DNA of 64,000 bases from Micromonospora violae (GTDB taxonomy: Bacteria > Actinomycetota > Actinomycetes > Mycobacteriales > Micromonosporaceae): assembly GCF_004217135.1 (NCBI RefSeq), contig NZ_SHKK01000001.1:930001-994000 (forward strand), given 5' to 3'. This document shows positions 1 through 10,772 of the stretch, one piece after another (position 1 is the first letter of the stretch; each line of letters begins with the position of its first letter). The translations under genes were made by a program, and so were the position numbers. The notes beneath the pieces were generated by a model. The model ran no database searches. It was given only the letters and a program-made list of their open reading frames with translations, and was not told where the DNA came from.

Positions 1-13
1 GCGAGGGCCTCCA

Positions 14-1300
14 GTGAGCGCGCTGACCGTACGCCAGGTTCGGCGTCGTTACCTCACGCTCTACGGCCTGCGGTGGCTGCCGACCGGTCTGATGATTCCG
101 GTGATGGTCCTGCTGATGCAGGAGCGGGGCCTGTCGCTGCCGCAGATCGGCCTGGTCTACACGGCGCAGGGCCTGCTGGTCCTGGCGCTGGAACTGCCCA
201 CCGCCGGGGTCGCCGACGCCCTGGGGCGTCGGCCCGTGCTGCTCGCCGCCGGAGTGCTCAACCTCGCCTCGCTGGCGCTGTTCGCGGTGGCCGACTCGTT
301 CGTGCTGTTCTTCATGGTCTGGGCCTTGCAGGGCATCTATCGAGCGCTGGACAGCGGCCCGTTGGAGTCCTGGTATGTCGACGCCACCCTGGCCGCCGAC
401 CCGGAGGCCGAGTACGAGCGCGGCCTCGGCTACGGCGGGACCGTCGTTGGTGCGGCCATCGGCGCTGGCGCGTTGCTCAGCGGCGGCCTGATCGCGCTCG
501 GCCCGATCGGGCCGGTCACCGCGCTCACGGTGCCCGTGCTGGCCGCCATCGTCGCGCAGGTGGCGGCGCTCGTCGCGCTGGTGGTGCTGTTGGTCGAGGA
601 GCGGCCGGCCACCGGGGTCGCGGCGATGCGGGCCTCGGTGGTCCAGGCGCCCCGGATGATCGGCCAGGCGGTCGGGTTGCTGCGGCGCTCCCGGGTGCTG
701 CTGGCGTTGGTGGCCGTCGAGCTGTTCTGGGGTTTCGGCATGGTCACCTTCGAGTCGCTGCTGCCGGTACGGCTCGCCGAGGTGATCGGTAACCCGGAAC
801 GCGCCGCGGCGCTGCTCGGGCCGGCGAACTCGGCCGCCTGGCTCGCCTCGGCCGCCGGCGCGGCCCTGACCCCACTGCTGCTGCGCTGGTTCGGCGCTGC
901 TCCGGGCGCGGCGCTGCTGCGCATCCTGCAGGGTGTGACGGTGGCCGGGATGGGGTTGTTCGCCGGGCCGGTCGGCGTGCTGGTGGCCTACCTGGCCTGC
1001 TATGCCGTGCACGGAGCGTCCAACCCGCTGCACAGTGGGCTGCTGCACCGGCAGGTCGACGGCCCGTACCGGACCAGCGTGCTCTCGCTGAACTCGATGA
1101 TGGGGCAGCCGGCCGGTGCGCTCGGCGGGGTGGCGCTCACCGCGCTGGCCGCCGCCACCAGCATCAGCACCGCGATGGTGGTCGGCGCGGTGGTGCTGGC
1201 CGTCGCCGCCCCGCTCTACCTGCCCGCCTGGCTGGCCGGCCGTCGGGCCGCACCCGCCGTCGACCAGACAGCGGTCCCGGTTCCCGCCGCCGATCGTTAG
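14..1300 (+). CDS. MFS family permease
   Basis: Predicted secondary transporter of the major facilitator superfamily, in the cytoplasmic membrane. The 428-residue product is almost entirely hydrophobic, with about 12 predicted membrane segments, the usual MFS number. An A-motif-like loop follows TM2 (residues 65-76, GVADALGRRPVL), with the conserved D and GRR. The GTG start lies 13 bases into the window, after GAGGGCC, so any upstream gene is out of view. The substrate cannot be read from the sequence; drug or metabolite efflux is the common role of such single MFS genes. It converges on the GNAT gene downstream. Confidence 0.85.
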   Translation: MSALTVRQVRRRYLTLYGLRWLPTGLMIPVMVLLMQERGLSLPQIGLVYTAQGLLVLALELPTAGVADALGRRPVLLAAGVLNLASLALFAVADSFVLFFMVWALQGIYRALDSGPLESWYVDATLAADPEAEYERGLGYGGTVVGAAIGAGALLSGGLIALGPIGPVTALTVPVLAAIVAQVAALVALVVLLVEERPATGVAAMRASVVQAPRMIGQAVGLLRRSRVLLALVAVELFWGFGMVTFESLLPVRLAEVIGNPERAAALLGPANSAAWLASAAGAALTPLLLRWFGAAPGAALLRILQGVTVAGMGLFAGPVGVLVAYLACYAVHGASNPLHSGLLHRQVDGPYRTSVLSLNSMMGQPAGALGGVALTALAAATSISTAMVVGAVVLAVAAPLYLPAWLAGRRAAPAVDQTAVPVPAADR

Positions 1301-1307
1301 CGAAGAC

Positions 1308-1345
1308 GCCTCGCCTGACCGGCCGGATCGCCGGTCAGGCGAGGC
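1308..1345. terminator. bidirectional hairpin terminator
   Basis: Perfect inverted repeat: 16-bp arms at 1308-1323 and 1330-1345 around a 6-base loop. It lies between the convergent MFS and GNAT genes, and its right arm contains the GNAT stop codon. No U-tract follows, as is common for actinobacterial hairpin terminators. It should serve both strands. Confidence 0.75.
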
Positions 1346-2075
1346 GGATCGAGCTGAGCGGGAGGGTGTTCGTGTAGCCGAGGCGACGGTACAGTCGGGC
1401 CGCGCCGACGTTGTGCGTGTAGACGCCGAGCCCCACCAGGTCGTGGCGCGCCAGCAACGCCCGGGTCATCCCCGCGGTCAGCGACGCGCCCAGCCCTCGC
1501 CCTCGGCGGTCGGGGGCGACGGTCAGGCCGGCGAGGAAGCCGATGTCACCCTGGCTGCGGTCCGCCCCGCACGCCACCAACCGGTCGCCGGCCCGGATGC
1601 CGTACCAGTCGATCACCCGTGGGTCGCCCGGCCGCGAGGTGCTGCTGGGGAACGACTCGTCGACCAGCGCCGCCAGCGCCGGCTGGTCGGTGTCGGTGAG
1701 GCGGACCACCGGCTGCTCGTCCGGCTGGGGTGGTGGTGACGTGTCGGTCCAGTGGAAGTCCCAGTCGCTGTGCTCGGCCACCGCCAGCCGGCCGGCCAGC
1801 TGACCGCGCTCGTGTCGAGGCAGGTGCAGCCGTTGCCCGGGCTGGAGCACCCCGTCGGCGGCGAGCGCGACAGCGATCTCCAGCGCTGGTTCGGCCGGGC
1901 CGATCGCGCAGCCGGCCGGTCCGTACTCGGGTGGGACCAGCCACAGCACGGCGCCGTCGCGCCGGTACCCACGCGCCGGCGTGGCCCGTCCGAGCGCGTG
2001 CCGGGCGAACGGGTGACGGCCGACGGCGGCCAGAACGGCGCTCCGGTCCTCGAGCACCTGGTCGTCGATGATCAT
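1335..2075 (-). CDS. GNAT family N-acetyltransferase
   Basis: Predicted acetyl-CoA-dependent N-acetyltransferase of 246 residues. The C-terminal half holds the GNAT acetyl-CoA loop, [13 protein letters not shown] near residue 188 (R-R-G-R-G-L-G), followed by the usual helix and a terminal '[13 protein letters not shown]' strand-helix. The N-terminal half is less conserved and may be a divergent second GNAT-like fold. The ATG at 2075 is preferred over an upstream in-frame start at 2141 because the protein begins MIIDDQ and a TAGGCT box lies exactly 7 bases upstream, fitting a leaderless transcript. Substrate unknown. Confidence 0.8.
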   Translation of the reverse strand: MIIDDQVLEDRSAVLAAVGRHPFARHALGRATPARGYRRDGAVLWLVPPEYGPAGCAIGPAEPALEIAVALAADGVLQPGQRLHLPRHERGQLAGRLAVAEHSDWDFHWTDTSPPPQPDEQPVVRLTDTDQPALAALVDESFPSSTSRPGDPRVIDWYGIRAGDRLVACGADRSQGDIGFLAGLTVAPDRRGRGLGASLTAGMTRALLARHDLVGLGVYTHNVGAARLYRRLGYTNTLPLSSIRLA

Positions 2076-2082
2076 GCTGCCC

Positions 2083-2088
2083 AGCCTA
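2083..2088 (-). promoter_or_regulatory. -10 box for a leaderless transcript (GNAT gene)
   Basis: TAGGCT on the minus strand ends 7 bases before the ATG of the acetyltransferase, so transcription would start at or next to the A of the start codon. No ribosome binding site is present. No clear -35 was seen. Three other genes in the window have the same arrangement. Confidence 0.45.
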
Positions 2089-2215
2089 GGAGCCCGTGGT
2101 GGGACGCCCGCGCCGGGCCGTCTCGGCACGGCCACCTCCACCGTGGAGATTGGCGAGTCGACCGATTGGGTACATCACGCGCCGACCTACTGGGAACCCC
2201 CACCGGAGGACCGAC

Positions 2216-2428
2216 ATGCTCGCCATTCTCGCGGCCATCGTCTTTGGCTTCGCCCTGCTGCTCGACCTGCTCGGCACCGACTTCGGAGCGCCGGACCTGT
2301 TCAACTGGAACACCCTCGTGCTCATCGGGCTTCTCCTGCTCTCGCTCTACCTGGCCGGCGTGGGCAGCGGCCCGCGCGGCGGTGGCGGCGGCCGCTGGTA
2401 CCGGGGCCGGCGCCCCGGTCGTGGCTGA
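2216..2428 (+). CDS. small membrane protein with Gly/Arg-rich tail
   Basis: A 70-residue protein of unknown function. A GGAGGA ribosome binding site lies 6-7 bases before the ATG. Two hydrophobic segments (about residues 1-19 and 31-48) are separated by a short polar loop ([14 protein letters not shown]). The C-terminus is a glycine- then arginine-rich tail (residues 50-70), positively charged and probably cytoplasmic. Hydrophobic hairpins of this size are common in actinobacteria; no function is assigned. Confidence 0.65.
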   Translation: MLAILAAIVFGFALLLDLLGTDFGAPDLFNWNTLVLIGLLLLSLYLAGVGSGPRGGGGGRWYRGRRPGRG

Positions 2429-2489
2429 CCGGAACCGATCACCGGTGGCGGGTCCGCGGCGCGATTCCGGCGTCGTGGGCCCGGCCCGG

Positions 2490-2495
2490 TACTGT
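2490..2495 (+). promoter_or_regulatory. -10 box for leaderless rarA transcript
   Basis: TACTGT ends 7 bases before the rarA ATG at 2503, with no Shine-Dalgarno sequence between. This fits a leaderless mRNA and decides the start against the longer in-frame extension back to 2068. Confidence 0.45.
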
Positions 2496-2502
2496 CTTCG
2501 TG

Positions 2503-4041
2503 ATGGAGTCCGACGCCCTCTTCTCCCTCGGTGAACCCGCCGGGTCGCGCAGCGCGCCCGCCGGCCCCGCCGGTGTCGACGGCTTCACCGCGGTGGCCGA
2601 CGATTCGCCCCTGCCCGTACGGATGCGCCCGGTGACCCTCGACGAGTTGGTCGGGCAGGAGCACCTGCTCGCTCCCGGCGCACCCCTGCGGCAACTGGTC
2701 TCCGGCGGTGCTCCGATGTCGGTGATCCTCTGGGGCCCGCCGGGCAGTGGCAAGACCACCATCGCGCACCTGGTGGCCGGGGCGACCGAGCGCCGCTTCG
2801 TCGCCATGTCGGCGCTCTCCGCCGGGGTGAAGGACGTCCGGGCGGTGATCGAGGCGGCGCGCCGCCAGCGCCGTTCCGGCGGCCCGCAGACCGTGCTCTT
2901 CATCGACGAGGTGCACCGGTTCAGCAAGACCCAACAGGATTCGCTGCTCGCCGCGGTCGAGGACCGTACGGTCACCCTGCTGGCGGCGACCACCGAGAAC
3001 CCGTACTTCTCGGTCATCTCGCCGCTGCTCTCGCGGTGCGTGCTGCTCACCCTGCAACCGTTGGACGACGAGGCGGTGCGGGGCCTCCTGCGCCGCGCGG
3101 TCGCCGACAAGCGTGGCCTGGACGGCGCGCTCACGCTGACCACCGAGGCCGAGGACCATCTGGTCCGGCTGGCCGCCGGTGACGTCCGCAAGGCGCTCAC
3201 CGCACTGGAGGCGGCGGCGGCCTCCGCCACGGCCCTGGGCAGCGCGCGGATCGACCTCGCCACCGCCGAGCAGGCGGTCGACGTGGCGGCGGTGCGCTAC
3301 GACCGCGACGGTGACGCCCACTACGACGTGGTCAGCGCCTTCATCAAGAGCATGCGCGGCTCGGACGTGGACGCGGCGGTGCACTGGCTGGCTCGCATGC
3401 TGGTCGCCGGTGAGGACGCCCGGTTCATCGCCCGTCGCCTGGTCATCTTCGCCAGCGAGGACGTGGGCATGGCCGACCCGACGGCGTTGAGCGTCGCGAC
3501 CGCCGCCGCGCACGCGGTCGAGTACGTCGGGCTGCCCGAAGCGCAGCTCAACCTGGCCCAGGCGGTGATCCACCTGGCCACCGCGCCCAAATCCAACTCG
3601 GCCACCACCGCCATCGGCGCGGCGATCGCCGACGTCCGGGCCGGTCGCGGTGGCCCGGTGCCGCGCGGGCTGCGCGACGCGCACTACGCCGGTGCCCGAG
3701 GGTTGGGCCACGGGACCGGTTACCGCTACCCGCACGACGACCAGCGCGGCGTGGTCACCCAGCAGTACGTCCCGGACGATCTGGTGGGCACCGACTACTA
3801 CCAGCCCAGCCCGCACGGCGCGGAGCGGTCGGTGGCCAGCCGACTGCCGCTGCTGCGCCGGATCGTGCGTGGTCTGCCGGCCCCGGCCGCCCGCCCGGAG
3901 ACGCCGACATCCGAGGCGTCCGTAACGGCGCAGACCGCGCCAGCGCTATCCCTGGGGGCCGTCCGTCCGACGACGGCCACGGGTGCCCCCGGCACGATGC
4001 AGGACAGCGGCACCGACGCCGCAGGAGAGGGTCAACAGTGA
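2503..4041 (+). CDS. rarA: replication-associated recombination protein A (AAA ATPase)
   Basis: RarA/MgsA-family clamp-loader-like ATPase that acts at stalled replication forks with single-strand-binding protein. The 512 residues include the Walker A GPPGSGKT (78-85), Walker [10 protein letters not shown] (near 133), sensor 1 'AATTEN', an arginine-finger region 'SPLLSRC', and the C-terminal tetramerisation domain with [10 protein letters not shown] and the 'PKSNSA' motif. The last 60 residues are low-complexity and atypical. The frame is open back to 2068, but the extension is low-complexity and the start follows a -10 box by 7 bases. Its stop overlaps the next gene by four bases (GTGA). Confidence 0.93.
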   Translation: MESDALFSLGEPAGSRSAPAGPAGVDGFTAVADDSPLPVRMRPVTLDELVGQEHLLAPGAPLRQLVSGGAPMSVILWGPPGSGKTTIAHLVAGATERRFVAMSALSAGVKDVRAVIEAARRQRRSGGPQTVLFIDEVHRFSKTQQDSLLAAVEDRTVTLLAATTENPYFSVISPLLSRCVLLTLQPLDDEAVRGLLRRAVADKRGLDGALTLTTEAEDHLVRLAAGDVRKALTALEAAAASATALGSARIDLATAEQAVDVAAVRYDRDGDAHYDVVSAFIKSMRGSDVDAAVHWLARMLVAGEDARFIARRLVIFASEDVGMADPTALSVATAAAHAVEYVGLPEAQLNLAQAVIHLATAPKSNSATTAIGAAIADVRAGRGGPVPRGLRDAHYAGARGLGHGTGYRYPHDDQRGVVTQQYVPDDLVGTDYYQPSPHGAERSVASRLPLLRRIVRGLPAPAARPETPTSEASVTAQTAPALSLGAVRPTTATGAPGTMQDSGTDAAGEGQQ

Positions 4042-7000
4042 GATCGCGTGGTGGGGACCGCCCGGACGAGGGCCCGGACGAACGGCGCGATCCCCGCGCC
4101 AAGACCCGCCGTTGGGGTCGCGGCCGGGCGGCGGAGCCCGAGCCGGAGGAGCCGGTCGCCGGCGAGGAGTTCGGCTGGATCGACGACCTGCGCTCGGCCA
4201 AGCAGCAACGCACCGAGCTGGGCCCGGACGGCGCGCCGGCGCAGCCGAACCGAGCCCGCGCGGGCATGCCACCGGCCGACCCGGCGGCACAGCCCGGCCC
4301 CCGCACGCCAGCCGAGCCAATCGGCGCGCGCGGCAGCGGGCCGGAGCCCTCGACGCCGCCGCCCCCGCGCCAGAACGACCCGGCCGCCCGTCGGCCCGTC
4401 GACGGCCCCTGGCCGGGCGAGACGCCGCCAGCCGGCCGCCGCCCGGATGACCGGCCACCTGCCGCAGGCCCCGGCGCGGCGGGGCAACCCCCGCGTCGCG
4501 GCGTGCAGCCGCCGCCCGGCGCCCGGGCTGCCGTACCGCCGTCGCCACCCACCGCTCGCCCGGGCGGGGGTGACCCGACCGGCCCGCAGGGGCCTCGCCC
4601 GGCACCCGACGCCCCCGGCGGCCCGGCCCGTTCTCGCGGTGCGGCGGCCCCGGCCGGCCCGCCCGTCGGCCCACCGTCCTCAACCACCCCGGCGGGTCGT
4701 CGCCCGGACACCGCCGCTTCGCCGGGCCGTCGCCCGGAGACCGCTGTTCCGCCGGGCCGTCATCAGGACGCCGCCGCGCCGGCTGGCGTGGTGCCACCGG
4801 TCGCCGACGGCCCACGGCCCGACCCCGCCGCCGATCGTGACCCGCGTACCGCCCGCCGTCGGCCGGGTCCGGCCGACCCCGCCGCCGCCGAGCCCACCGG
4901 GCGGCGCGCCGCCGAGCGTCCCCGCCCGGCAGCCGGCGGGCGTCGCCGCGCCGCCGAACCCGACGAGCCGGTGGTGCCCCGCTCGGGCAACGCGCCACCC
5001 GTGCCCCGCCCGGGCGACACATCACCGGTTCCCCGTCCGGGCAACACACCGTCGATGCCCGAGGCGACCGGCACGCACAGCGGCGCCCTGCCCACCACCG
5101 GCACGCACAGCGGCGCCCTGCCCACCACCGGCCCCGCCGACGGCACCGGTCGCCGCCGGGTCGTCTCCGATGAACCGGAACGCCGAACGCCACCCGGCGG
5201 CGAACCCCGCCTGGACCGCCCGGAGCGGCCCGCGGACTGGCTCCGCCAGGCCGGCCGCCTGCCACACACCGACCCCGGCCTACCGGTGGTCAACCGCCGC
5301 GACGGCAACCCGCCGGCCGGGGGTCATCGCGCGGCACCGCCCACCGGGGCGGGGGACCTCGCCGACCAGGCGTCCGGTCGGCTCGCTGCGCCGGACCCGG
5401 CCGCGGACCGCACCGCCGCCCGCCGGCCCGCCGGCCCACCGGTCGACCCGGGCGCGGACGCGACGCCCGGTCGTCGCGCCGTCCGACCCGACGCGTCGGG
5501 ATCCGCCGGGGAGCAGGGGGCGGCACCCTATCCACCGGCCGCTGAACGGCCCGCCCGTGGGCGGGGCGCAGCGGTGCCACCCACGCCGGACGCCACCGGT
5601 CGTCGTGGCCGTGCCGTGGCCGGGCAGCCTGGCCCGGACGCACCGCCCACCCCGGACCCGACCGGTCGTCGTGGCCGGGCGGCGGCGCAGCCTGGCCCGG
5701 ACGCACCGGCCACCCCGGACCCGACCGGCCGGCGACGTCGTCCACCAGCCGAGCCCGGCCCCGACGCAACGTCCGGCCCCGGTCGACCCGGGCCCGCGAG
5801 CGACCACGGCGACGACACCTACACCGGCGGGCGGCCCGGTTCCGGTCCTGCGATTCGGGGCGCCGCCCGCTCCGCTCCACCCGGCCGCGCCCGACCCATC
5901 CCCGGCGACGCGCCGGCACCCGGTGCCGGGCGTCGCGGCGCTGACGGCCCACTGCGCCCCGGCCCGGGTGTCGAGGCGGCACCCCGGGACGTGACCCGTC
6001 CGGACGGTCCGGCTCGTGCGGCGGTGCCGCCGGGTGTGGACGGTCCGCCACGTTCGCGCCCGGACGGTCCGGCCCGCGCCGCTGTCCGCCCACCCGGCGC
6101 GCCGCCGCCCATCGACGAGCGGCCGACCGGTGAGCCGGGGCCGACCGGCCCGGCCCGTGCCGGTGCGCCGGTCGGCCGGCCCGCGCCGGCCGACCGTGCC
6201 GCCGGACGTGCCCTGCCTCCGCACCGGGAGCCCGGTCGTGCCGAGCCGAGCGGTGTCGCACCCGTGCCACCACCCGGACGCGCTGGCGAGCCGGTCGGTG
6301 TGGCCCGGGCCGCGGCCGTGGTGCCCTCGGCGACCGGCCCGATCGAGCGGCCAGCTCCGGATCTCTCCGACGGGCCGGCGTTGCGCGCGGCCGGCCAGGG
6401 CGCTCCGGACGACGACGCCGCACCGGGCGCCCGTTCCGAGGAACGCCGGCAGACCCGGGAACGACGCCGCCTGCGTGCGGCGGCGTTGGTGCTGGTCAGC
6501 GTCGTGCTGCTCGGTGCGGTGCCGCTCTTCTTCGGCATCCGGACACTGAGCCGTGACCCGGTCTTCGACAACCTGGACCAGCTCGGCGTGCCCGGTTGGG
6601 CGGCCGCGAAGACCGTCGACGACGTCAGCGGCAGCCGGTGGTGCCTGCTCGACTGCCGGCTCCGTGAGCGCACCGTGACCTCGGAGAAGTCGCCCGAGGA
6701 GACGGCGAAGGTCTACGAGGACGCGCTGCGCCAGGACGGGTGGCGGCCGTGGAAGGTGAGCCGCTGCCCGGAGCAGCAGACGAAGGGCAGCTACACCTGC
6801 TGGCGTCGCGACGAGCTGACCCTCGACCTGTGGGTACGTGAGCCGACCTGTGTGCCACCGCCGGTCGACGGCGAGCCGGCAGTCGTGCCGTCCGACGATT
6901 CGTCGGCCGCTGCGACCGAGTGCACCGGCTCGTTGGTGTCGGTGAAGGTGCGCAATGCGATCGACGACGAGCGGACCAGGCCGCAGCCGACGAACGACCC

Positions 7001-7076
7001 GTCACTGACCGGTGAGGATCCGTTCCCCACGGTCAGTGGGGATCCGCTGGGTGAGCTGACACCCTCACCGTCCTGA
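4038..7076 (+). CDS. giant proline/arginine-rich single-pass membrane protein
   Basis: A 1012-residue protein of unknown function. Residues 1 to about 805 are almost wholly Pro/Ala/Arg/Gly/Asp and probably disordered. A charged stretch ([11 protein letters not shown]) is followed by one membrane helix (about 814-836) and a roughly 175-residue C-terminal domain. That domain has several cysteines (including CLLDC, CPEQ, CW and CVPPP), so it is probably extracytoplasmic and disulphide-bonded. The N-terminus would then be cytoplasmic (type II). The GTG start overlaps the rarA stop (GTGA), which implies translational coupling. The other long plus-strand reading frame (4048-5994) lacks the membrane helix and is judged a shadow. 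Repeats in the linker suggest it changes length by slippage. Confidence 0.75.
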   Translation: MRSRGGDRPDEGPDERRDPRAKTRRWGRGRAAEPEPEEPVAGEEFGWIDDLRSAKQQRTELGPDGAPAQPNRARAGMPPADPAAQPGPRTPAEPIGARGSGPEPSTPPPPRQNDPAARRPVDGPWPGETPPAGRRPDDRPPAAGPGAAGQPPRRGVQPPPGARAAVPPSPPTARPGGGDPTGPQGPRPAPDAPGGPARSRGAAAPAGPPVGPPSSTTPAGRRPDTAASPGRRPETAVPPGRHQDAAAPAGVVPPVADGPRPDPAADRDPRTARRRPGPADPAAAEPTGRRAAERPRPAAGGRRRAAEPDEPVVPRSGNAPPVPRPGDTSPVPRPGNTPSMPEATGTHSGALPTTGTHSGALPTTGPADGTGRRRVVSDEPERRTPPGGEPRLDRPERPADWLRQAGRLPHTDPGLPVVNRRDGNPPAGGHRAAPPTGAGDLADQASGRLAAPDPAADRTAARRPAGPPVDPGADATPGRRAVRPDASGSAGEQGAAPYPPAAERPARGRGAAVPPTPDATGRRGRAVAGQPGPDAPPTPDPTGRRGRAAAQPGPDAPATPDPTGRRRRPPAEPGPDATSGPGRPGPASDHGDDTYTGGRPGSGPAIRGAARSAPPGRARPIPGDAPAPGAGRRGADGPLRPGPGVEAAPRDVTRPDGPARAAVPPGVDGPPRSRPDGPARAAVRPPGAPPPIDERPTGEPGPTGPARAGAPVGRPAPADRAAGRALPPHREPGRAEPSGVAPVPPPGRAGEPVGVARAAAVVPSATGPIERPAPDLSDGPALRAAGQGAPDDDAAPGARSEERRQTRERRRLRAAALVLVSVVLLGAVPLFFGIRTLSRDPVFDNLDQLGVPGWAAAKTVDDVSGSRWCLLDCRLRERTVTSEKSPEETAKVYEDALRQDGWRPWKVSRCPEQQTKGSYTCWRRDELTLDLWVREPTCVPPPVDGEPAVVPSDDSSAAATECTGSLVSVKVRNAIDDERTRPQPTNDPSLTGEDPFPTVSGDPLGELTPSPS
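5071..5130 (+). repeat. perfect 30-bp tandem duplication inside the proline-rich gene
   Basis: Two identical 30-base units, 5071-5100 and 5101-5130. They encode the decapeptide pair [10 protein letters not shown] in the disordered linker. Exact identity in such a GC-rich low-complexity region suggests a recent in-frame duplication. Confidence 0.9.
5587..5765 (+). repeat. three imperfect coding repeats in the proline-rich linker
   Basis: Three consecutive copies encode variants of the pattern PDxTGRRxRxxxxxPGPDA. They differ by small in-frame insertions and substitutions. The unit is about 60 bases and the boundaries are approximate. Confidence 0.7.
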
Positions 7077-7225
7077 GCCGGTCTCCATCACGGACGGTAG
7101 GGTCTGGGGCTGGCGGGCACGCCCGCTACCGGTGATCGTCGACGGCTCGGCGGCCGGTACGGGTGCCATGGTTGTGCGTTCCGGGGACGTCGGGTCCTGC
7201 GGAACCCTGCTTGAGGAGGACAGGC

Positions 7226-7690
7226 GTGGGCGACATTGGAGCGATCGCGGCGCTGATCGCGGCATGCGCGTTCGCGGTGCTGGTGCTCATCCTGACGCTG
7301 CCCATCCTGCGGTTGCGACACACGGTTGACGCCACCACTCGCATGATCAACGAGCTCAACGACCGGACCGCACCGCTGCTCGACGACGTGAACGCCACGG
7401 TGAAGAACGTCAACACCGCGCTGGAGCAGGTGCAGACCTCGCTCGACGGTGTGAACCTGCAACTGGCGAAGGTCGACACCATGACCAGCCACGCGCAGAA
7501 CGTCACCGCCAACATCGCCAACCTGACCGCCGTCGTCTCCGCCGCGGCCGCCAACCCGCTGGTCAAGGTGGCCGCGTTCGGCTACGGGGTGCGCAAGGCC
7601 GCCGCCGGCCGCCGGCACGCCGAGACCGAGCGCGAGGTGCGCGACACCATCAAGCAGCAGCGCCGGGCCGCGCGCCGCGGCAACAGCTGA
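7226..7690 (+). CDS. DUF948-type membrane-anchored coiled-coil protein
   Basis: A 154-residue protein resembling the DUF948 family. One N-terminal membrane helix (about residues 5-27) is followed by an amphipathic helical region (about 30-105) with regular heptad-like spacing (LNDRTAPLLDDVNATVKNVNTALEQ region), then a basic tail. The GTG at 7226 is chosen because GAGGAGGA sits just upstream; an ATG at 7163 has no such site. It precedes a second small membrane protein and alaS with short gaps, so the three are probably co-transcribed. Molecular role unknown. Confidence 0.8.
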   Translation: MGDIGAIAALIAACAFAVLVLILTLPILRLRHTVDATTRMINELNDRTAPLLDDVNATVKNVNTALEQVQTSLDGVNLQLAKVDTMTSHAQNVTANIANLTAVVSAAAANPLVKVAAFGYGVRKAAAGRRHAETEREVRDTIKQQRRAARRGNS

Positions 7691-7719
7691 CCGGCCGGCC
7701 CACCAGGAGGTAGCGAGAC

Positions 7720-8025
7720 ATGAGGCGCTTGTTCTGGCTCGGTATCGGGGTGGCCGTCGGTGTGATCGTGGTCCGCAAGGCGACCCGGACCGCGCAGGCG
7801 TACACGCCGGCCGGCATCGCCAGCACGGTGACACAATCCGCTGGCGGGCTCGTCGAGTCGTTGCGTAGCTTCGTGGAGGACGTCCGGGTCGGGATGGCCG
7901 AACGCGAGCAGGAGATCCACCACGCGTTCGCCCAGGGCGAGGCGTTCGACGATCAGTTCGCCGACCTGCGGGAAGACCCGCGAATCGGCGATCGAAACAT
8001 CTTTCCGGAGGAACACCAGCGATGA
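7720..8025 (+). CDS. small membrane protein preceding alaS (DUF6167-like)
   Basis: A 101-residue protein with one N-terminal hydrophobic segment (residues 4-20, [14 protein letters not shown]) and an acidic/amphipathic helical remainder (residues 45-75, [15 protein letters not shown]). A strong AGGAGGT ribosome binding site lies 7 bases before the ATG. The stop overlaps the alaS start (ATGA). Small proteins of this kind recur next to alaS in actinobacteria; the family name is from memory and the function is unknown. Confidence 0.75.
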   Translation: MRRLFWLGIGVAVGVIVVRKATRTAQAYTPAGIASTVTQSAGGLVESLRSFVEDVRVGMAEREQEIHHAFAQGEAFDDQFADLREDPRIGDRNIFPEEHQR

Positions 8026-10700
8026 AGACGGCGGAGATCAAGCGGCGGTACCTCGCGCACTTCGAGGCGAATGGGCACACCGTGGTGCCGTCCGCTCCGC
8101 TGCCCGCCATCAGCGATCCGAACCTGTTGTTCGTCAACGCCGGCATGGTGCAGTTCGTCCCGTACTTCCTGGGTCAGCAGACCCCCGCGTACCAGCGGGC
8201 GGTCAGCGTGCAGAAGTGCATCCGTACCCCGGACATCGACGAGGTCGGCAAGACCAGCCGGCACGGCACGTTCTTCCAGATGAACGGCAACTTCTCCTTC
8301 GGTGACTACTTCAAGGCGGGCGCGATTCCGCTGGCCTGGGAGTTGTCCACGAAGCCGGTCGCCGAGGGTGGTTACGGGTTGGATCCGGAGCGGATCTGGC
8401 CGACGATCTACCTCGACGACGACGAGGCGTTCGAGATCTGGCGGTCGGTGGGGGTGCCGGCGGAGCGGATCGTGCGTCGGGGTAAGGCGGACAACTTCTG
8501 GTCGATGGGCATTCCGGGGCCGTGTGGTCCGTCGTCGGAGCTGTTCTACGACCGGGGTCCGGAGTACGGGCGTGAGGGTGGTCCGGCGGTCGACGAGGAC
8601 CGCTACATGGAGTACTGGAACCTCGTGTTCATGCAGTTCGAGCGGGGTCCGGGTACGACCAAGGAGGATTACCCGATCCTGGGTGACCTGCCGGCGAAGA
8701 ACATCGACACCGGCATGGGCCTGGAGCGGATGGCCTCGATCCTGCAGGGTGTCGACAACCTGTACGAGATCGACGAGGTCCGGCCGATCCTGGCCCGGGC
8801 GGCCGAGCTGACCGGCAAGCGGTACGGCGCGCACTCCGGGCACGTGGCCAGCGAGTCGCACCCGGACGACGTCCGGCTGCGGGTGATCGCGGATCACGTG
8901 CGGACCGCGCTGATGCTGATCGGCGACGGCGTGACCCCGTCGAACGAGGGTCGCGGTTACGTGCTGCGCCGGATCATGCGCCGGGCGATCCGTTCGATCC
9001 GGCTGCTCGGCTGGCAGGAGCGGGCACTGCCCGAGTTGCTGCCGGTGGCGCGGGACTGCATGTCCCCGTCGTACCCGGAGCTGGCGACCGACTTCGACCG
9101 GATCGCGGATTACGCGTACGCGGAGGAGGAGGCGTTCCTGTCCACCCTGCTTGCCGGCACGACGATCCTGGACACCGCGATCGCGGAGACCCGCACCGCG
9201 GGGGGCTCGGCGTTGTCCGGGGCGAAGGCGTTCCAGCTGCACGACACGTACGGCTTCCCGATCGACCTGACCCTGGAGATCGCGGCGGAGCAGGGCCTCA
9301 CGGTCGACGATGAGGGGTTCCGGCGGCTGATGGCCGACCAGCGGACCCGGGCGAAGGCGGACGCGCAGGCCCGCAAGACGGGGCACGTCGACCTGTCGGC
9401 GTACCGGTCGGTGCTCGACGCGGGTGGGCCGGTGACGTTCACCGGGTACAGCGAGGTGTCCCGTGAGTCGACGGTGCGGGCGCTGCTCGGCGTCGACGGC
9501 CCGCGTCAGGCGGCGACCGAGGGCGACACCATCGAGTTGGTGCTGGACACGACCCCGTTCTACGCCGAGGGCGGTGGCCAGCAGCCCGACCAGGGCATGA
9601 TCACGGTTGGTGGCGGGCAGGTCGAGGTGCTCGACGTGCAGCAGCCGGTGCCCGGCCTGATCGTGCACCGCGCCCGGGTGATCCGGGGTGAGGTACGCGC
9701 CGGTGAGGCCGGCTTCGCCGAGATCGACACGACCCGGCGTCGGGCGATCTCCCGGTCGCACACCGCCACCCACCTGGTGCACCAGACCATGCGTAACTTC
9801 CTCGGCGAGTCGGCCACGCAGGCCGGGTCGTTGAACGCGCCCGGTCGGCTCCGGTTCGACTTCAACACCCCGACCGGGGTGTCGCCCAGCGTCCTGCGGG
9901 ACGTGGAGCAGCAGGTCAACGAGGTGCTCCTGGCTGACCTGGAGGTGCACGCCTTCATCACCTCGTTGGACGAGGCGCGGCGGATCGGCGCGATGGCGCT
10001 CTTCGGCGAGAAGTACGGCGAGGAGGTGCGGGTCGTCGAGGTGGGTGACTACGCCCGGGAGCTGTGCGGCGGCACGCACGTGGCGCGTTCGGCCCAGCTC
10101 GGCCTCGTGAAGATCCTCTCCGAGTCGTCGATCGGTTCCGGTGTGCGCCGGGTCGAGGCGCTGGTCGGCATGGACGCGTTCGGCTTCCTGGCCAAGGAGC
10201 ACCTGCTGGTCTCCCGGCTGGCCGAGCTGTACCGGGTGCCCAACGATCAGGTCGCCGACCGGGTGGAGCAGACCGTCACCCAGCTTCGTGACGCCGAGAA
10301 GGAGCTGGAGAAGCTGCGCGCCCAGCTGGTGCTGGGTGGCGCGGCGGCGCTGGCGGCGCAGGCCAAGGACGTGCGCGGGGTCGCGTATGTGGGCACCGAG
10401 GCGCCGGAGGGCGCGGCCGGCAACGACGTGCGCACCCTGGCCCAGGAGATCCGCGGCAAGATCGACCCGGCGCGGCCGGCGGTCGTGGCGGTGGCGGCTC
10501 GATCGAACGGCAAGGCGTCCCTGGTGGTGGCGGTCAACGCGGCGGCGCGCAGCCGCGGCCTGGCCGCGTCGGATCTGGTGAAGGCGGCGTTCTCCGGGCG
10601 CGGTGGGGGAAGCCCCGACCTGGCCCAGGGCGGCGGTCTGCCCGCGGCCGAGGCACCGAACCTGCTGCTCACCGTCGAGAAGGCGATCACCGAGGCGTGA
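8022..10700 (+). CDS. alaS: alanyl-tRNA synthetase
   Basis: Charges tRNA-Ala and hydrolyses mischarged Ser/Gly-tRNA-Ala in the cytosol. The 892-residue length is normal for the family. The class II catalytic core is N-terminal, starting [19 protein letters not shown]. The editing domain carries HTATH (H580, H584) and the zinc ligands of CGGTH (C682, H686). The C-terminal DHHA1/C-Ala region ends near residue 890, with '[13 protein letters not shown]'-type glycines. The ATG overlaps the preceding small gene by four bases, indicating coupling. A hairpin follows the stop. Confidence 0.97.
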   Translation: MKTAEIKRRYLAHFEANGHTVVPSAPLPAISDPNLLFVNAGMVQFVPYFLGQQTPAYQRAVSVQKCIRTPDIDEVGKTSRHGTFFQMNGNFSFGDYFKAGAIPLAWELSTKPVAEGGYGLDPERIWPTIYLDDDEAFEIWRSVGVPAERIVRRGKADNFWSMGIPGPCGPSSELFYDRGPEYGREGGPAVDEDRYMEYWNLVFMQFERGPGTTKEDYPILGDLPAKNIDTGMGLERMASILQGVDNLYEIDEVRPILARAAELTGKRYGAHSGHVASESHPDDVRLRVIADHVRTALMLIGDGVTPSNEGRGYVLRRIMRRAIRSIRLLGWQERALPELLPVARDCMSPSYPELATDFDRIADYAYAEEEAFLSTLLAGTTILDTAIAETRTAGGSALSGAKAFQLHDTYGFPIDLTLEIAAEQGLTVDDEGFRRLMADQRTRAKADAQARKTGHVDLSAYRSVLDAGGPVTFTGYSEVSRESTVRALLGVDGPRQAATEGDTIELVLDTTPFYAEGGGQQPDQGMITVGGGQVEVLDVQQPVPGLIVHRARVIRGEVRAGEAGFAEIDTTRRRAISRSHTATHLVHQTMRNFLGESATQAGSLNAPGRLRFDFNTPTGVSPSVLRDVEQQVNEVLLADLEVHAFITSLDEARRIGAMALFGEKYGEEVRVVEVGDYARELCGGTHVARSAQLGLVKILSESSIGSGVRRVEALVGMDAFGFLAKEHLLVSRLAELYRVPNDQVADRVEQTVTQLRDAEKELEKLRAQLVLGGAAALAAQAKDVRGVAYVGTEAPEGAAGNDVRTLAQEIRGKIDPARPAVVAVAARSNGKASLVVAVNAAARSRGLAASDLVKAAFSGRGGGSPDLAQGGGLPAAEAPNLLLTVEKAITEA

Positions 10701-10718
10701 TCAATCATTACTGTGGGT

Positions 10719-10744
10719 CAGGGCGGGCCATCTGGTCCGCCCTG
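10719..10744 (+). terminator. hairpin after alaS
   Basis: 11-bp arms (10719-10729 and 10734-10744, one G.U pair) around a 4-base loop, 18 bases after the alaS stop and before ruvX. GC-rich with no U-run. It would at least attenuate read-through into ruvX. Confidence 0.6.
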
Positions 10745-10772
10745 GTTCGTACCCGGCCGGTGGTGACCGTCG

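Noticed and set aside
4048..5994. 648-codon alternative plus-strand frame in the proline-rich gene
   Set aside because: Lacks the membrane helix and the Cys domain and does not share the GTGA coupling with rarA.
7953..10202. 749-codon minus-strand ORF opposite alaS
   Set aside because: Antisense shadow of alaS; low-complexity Arg/Val/Leu composition and no ribosome binding site.
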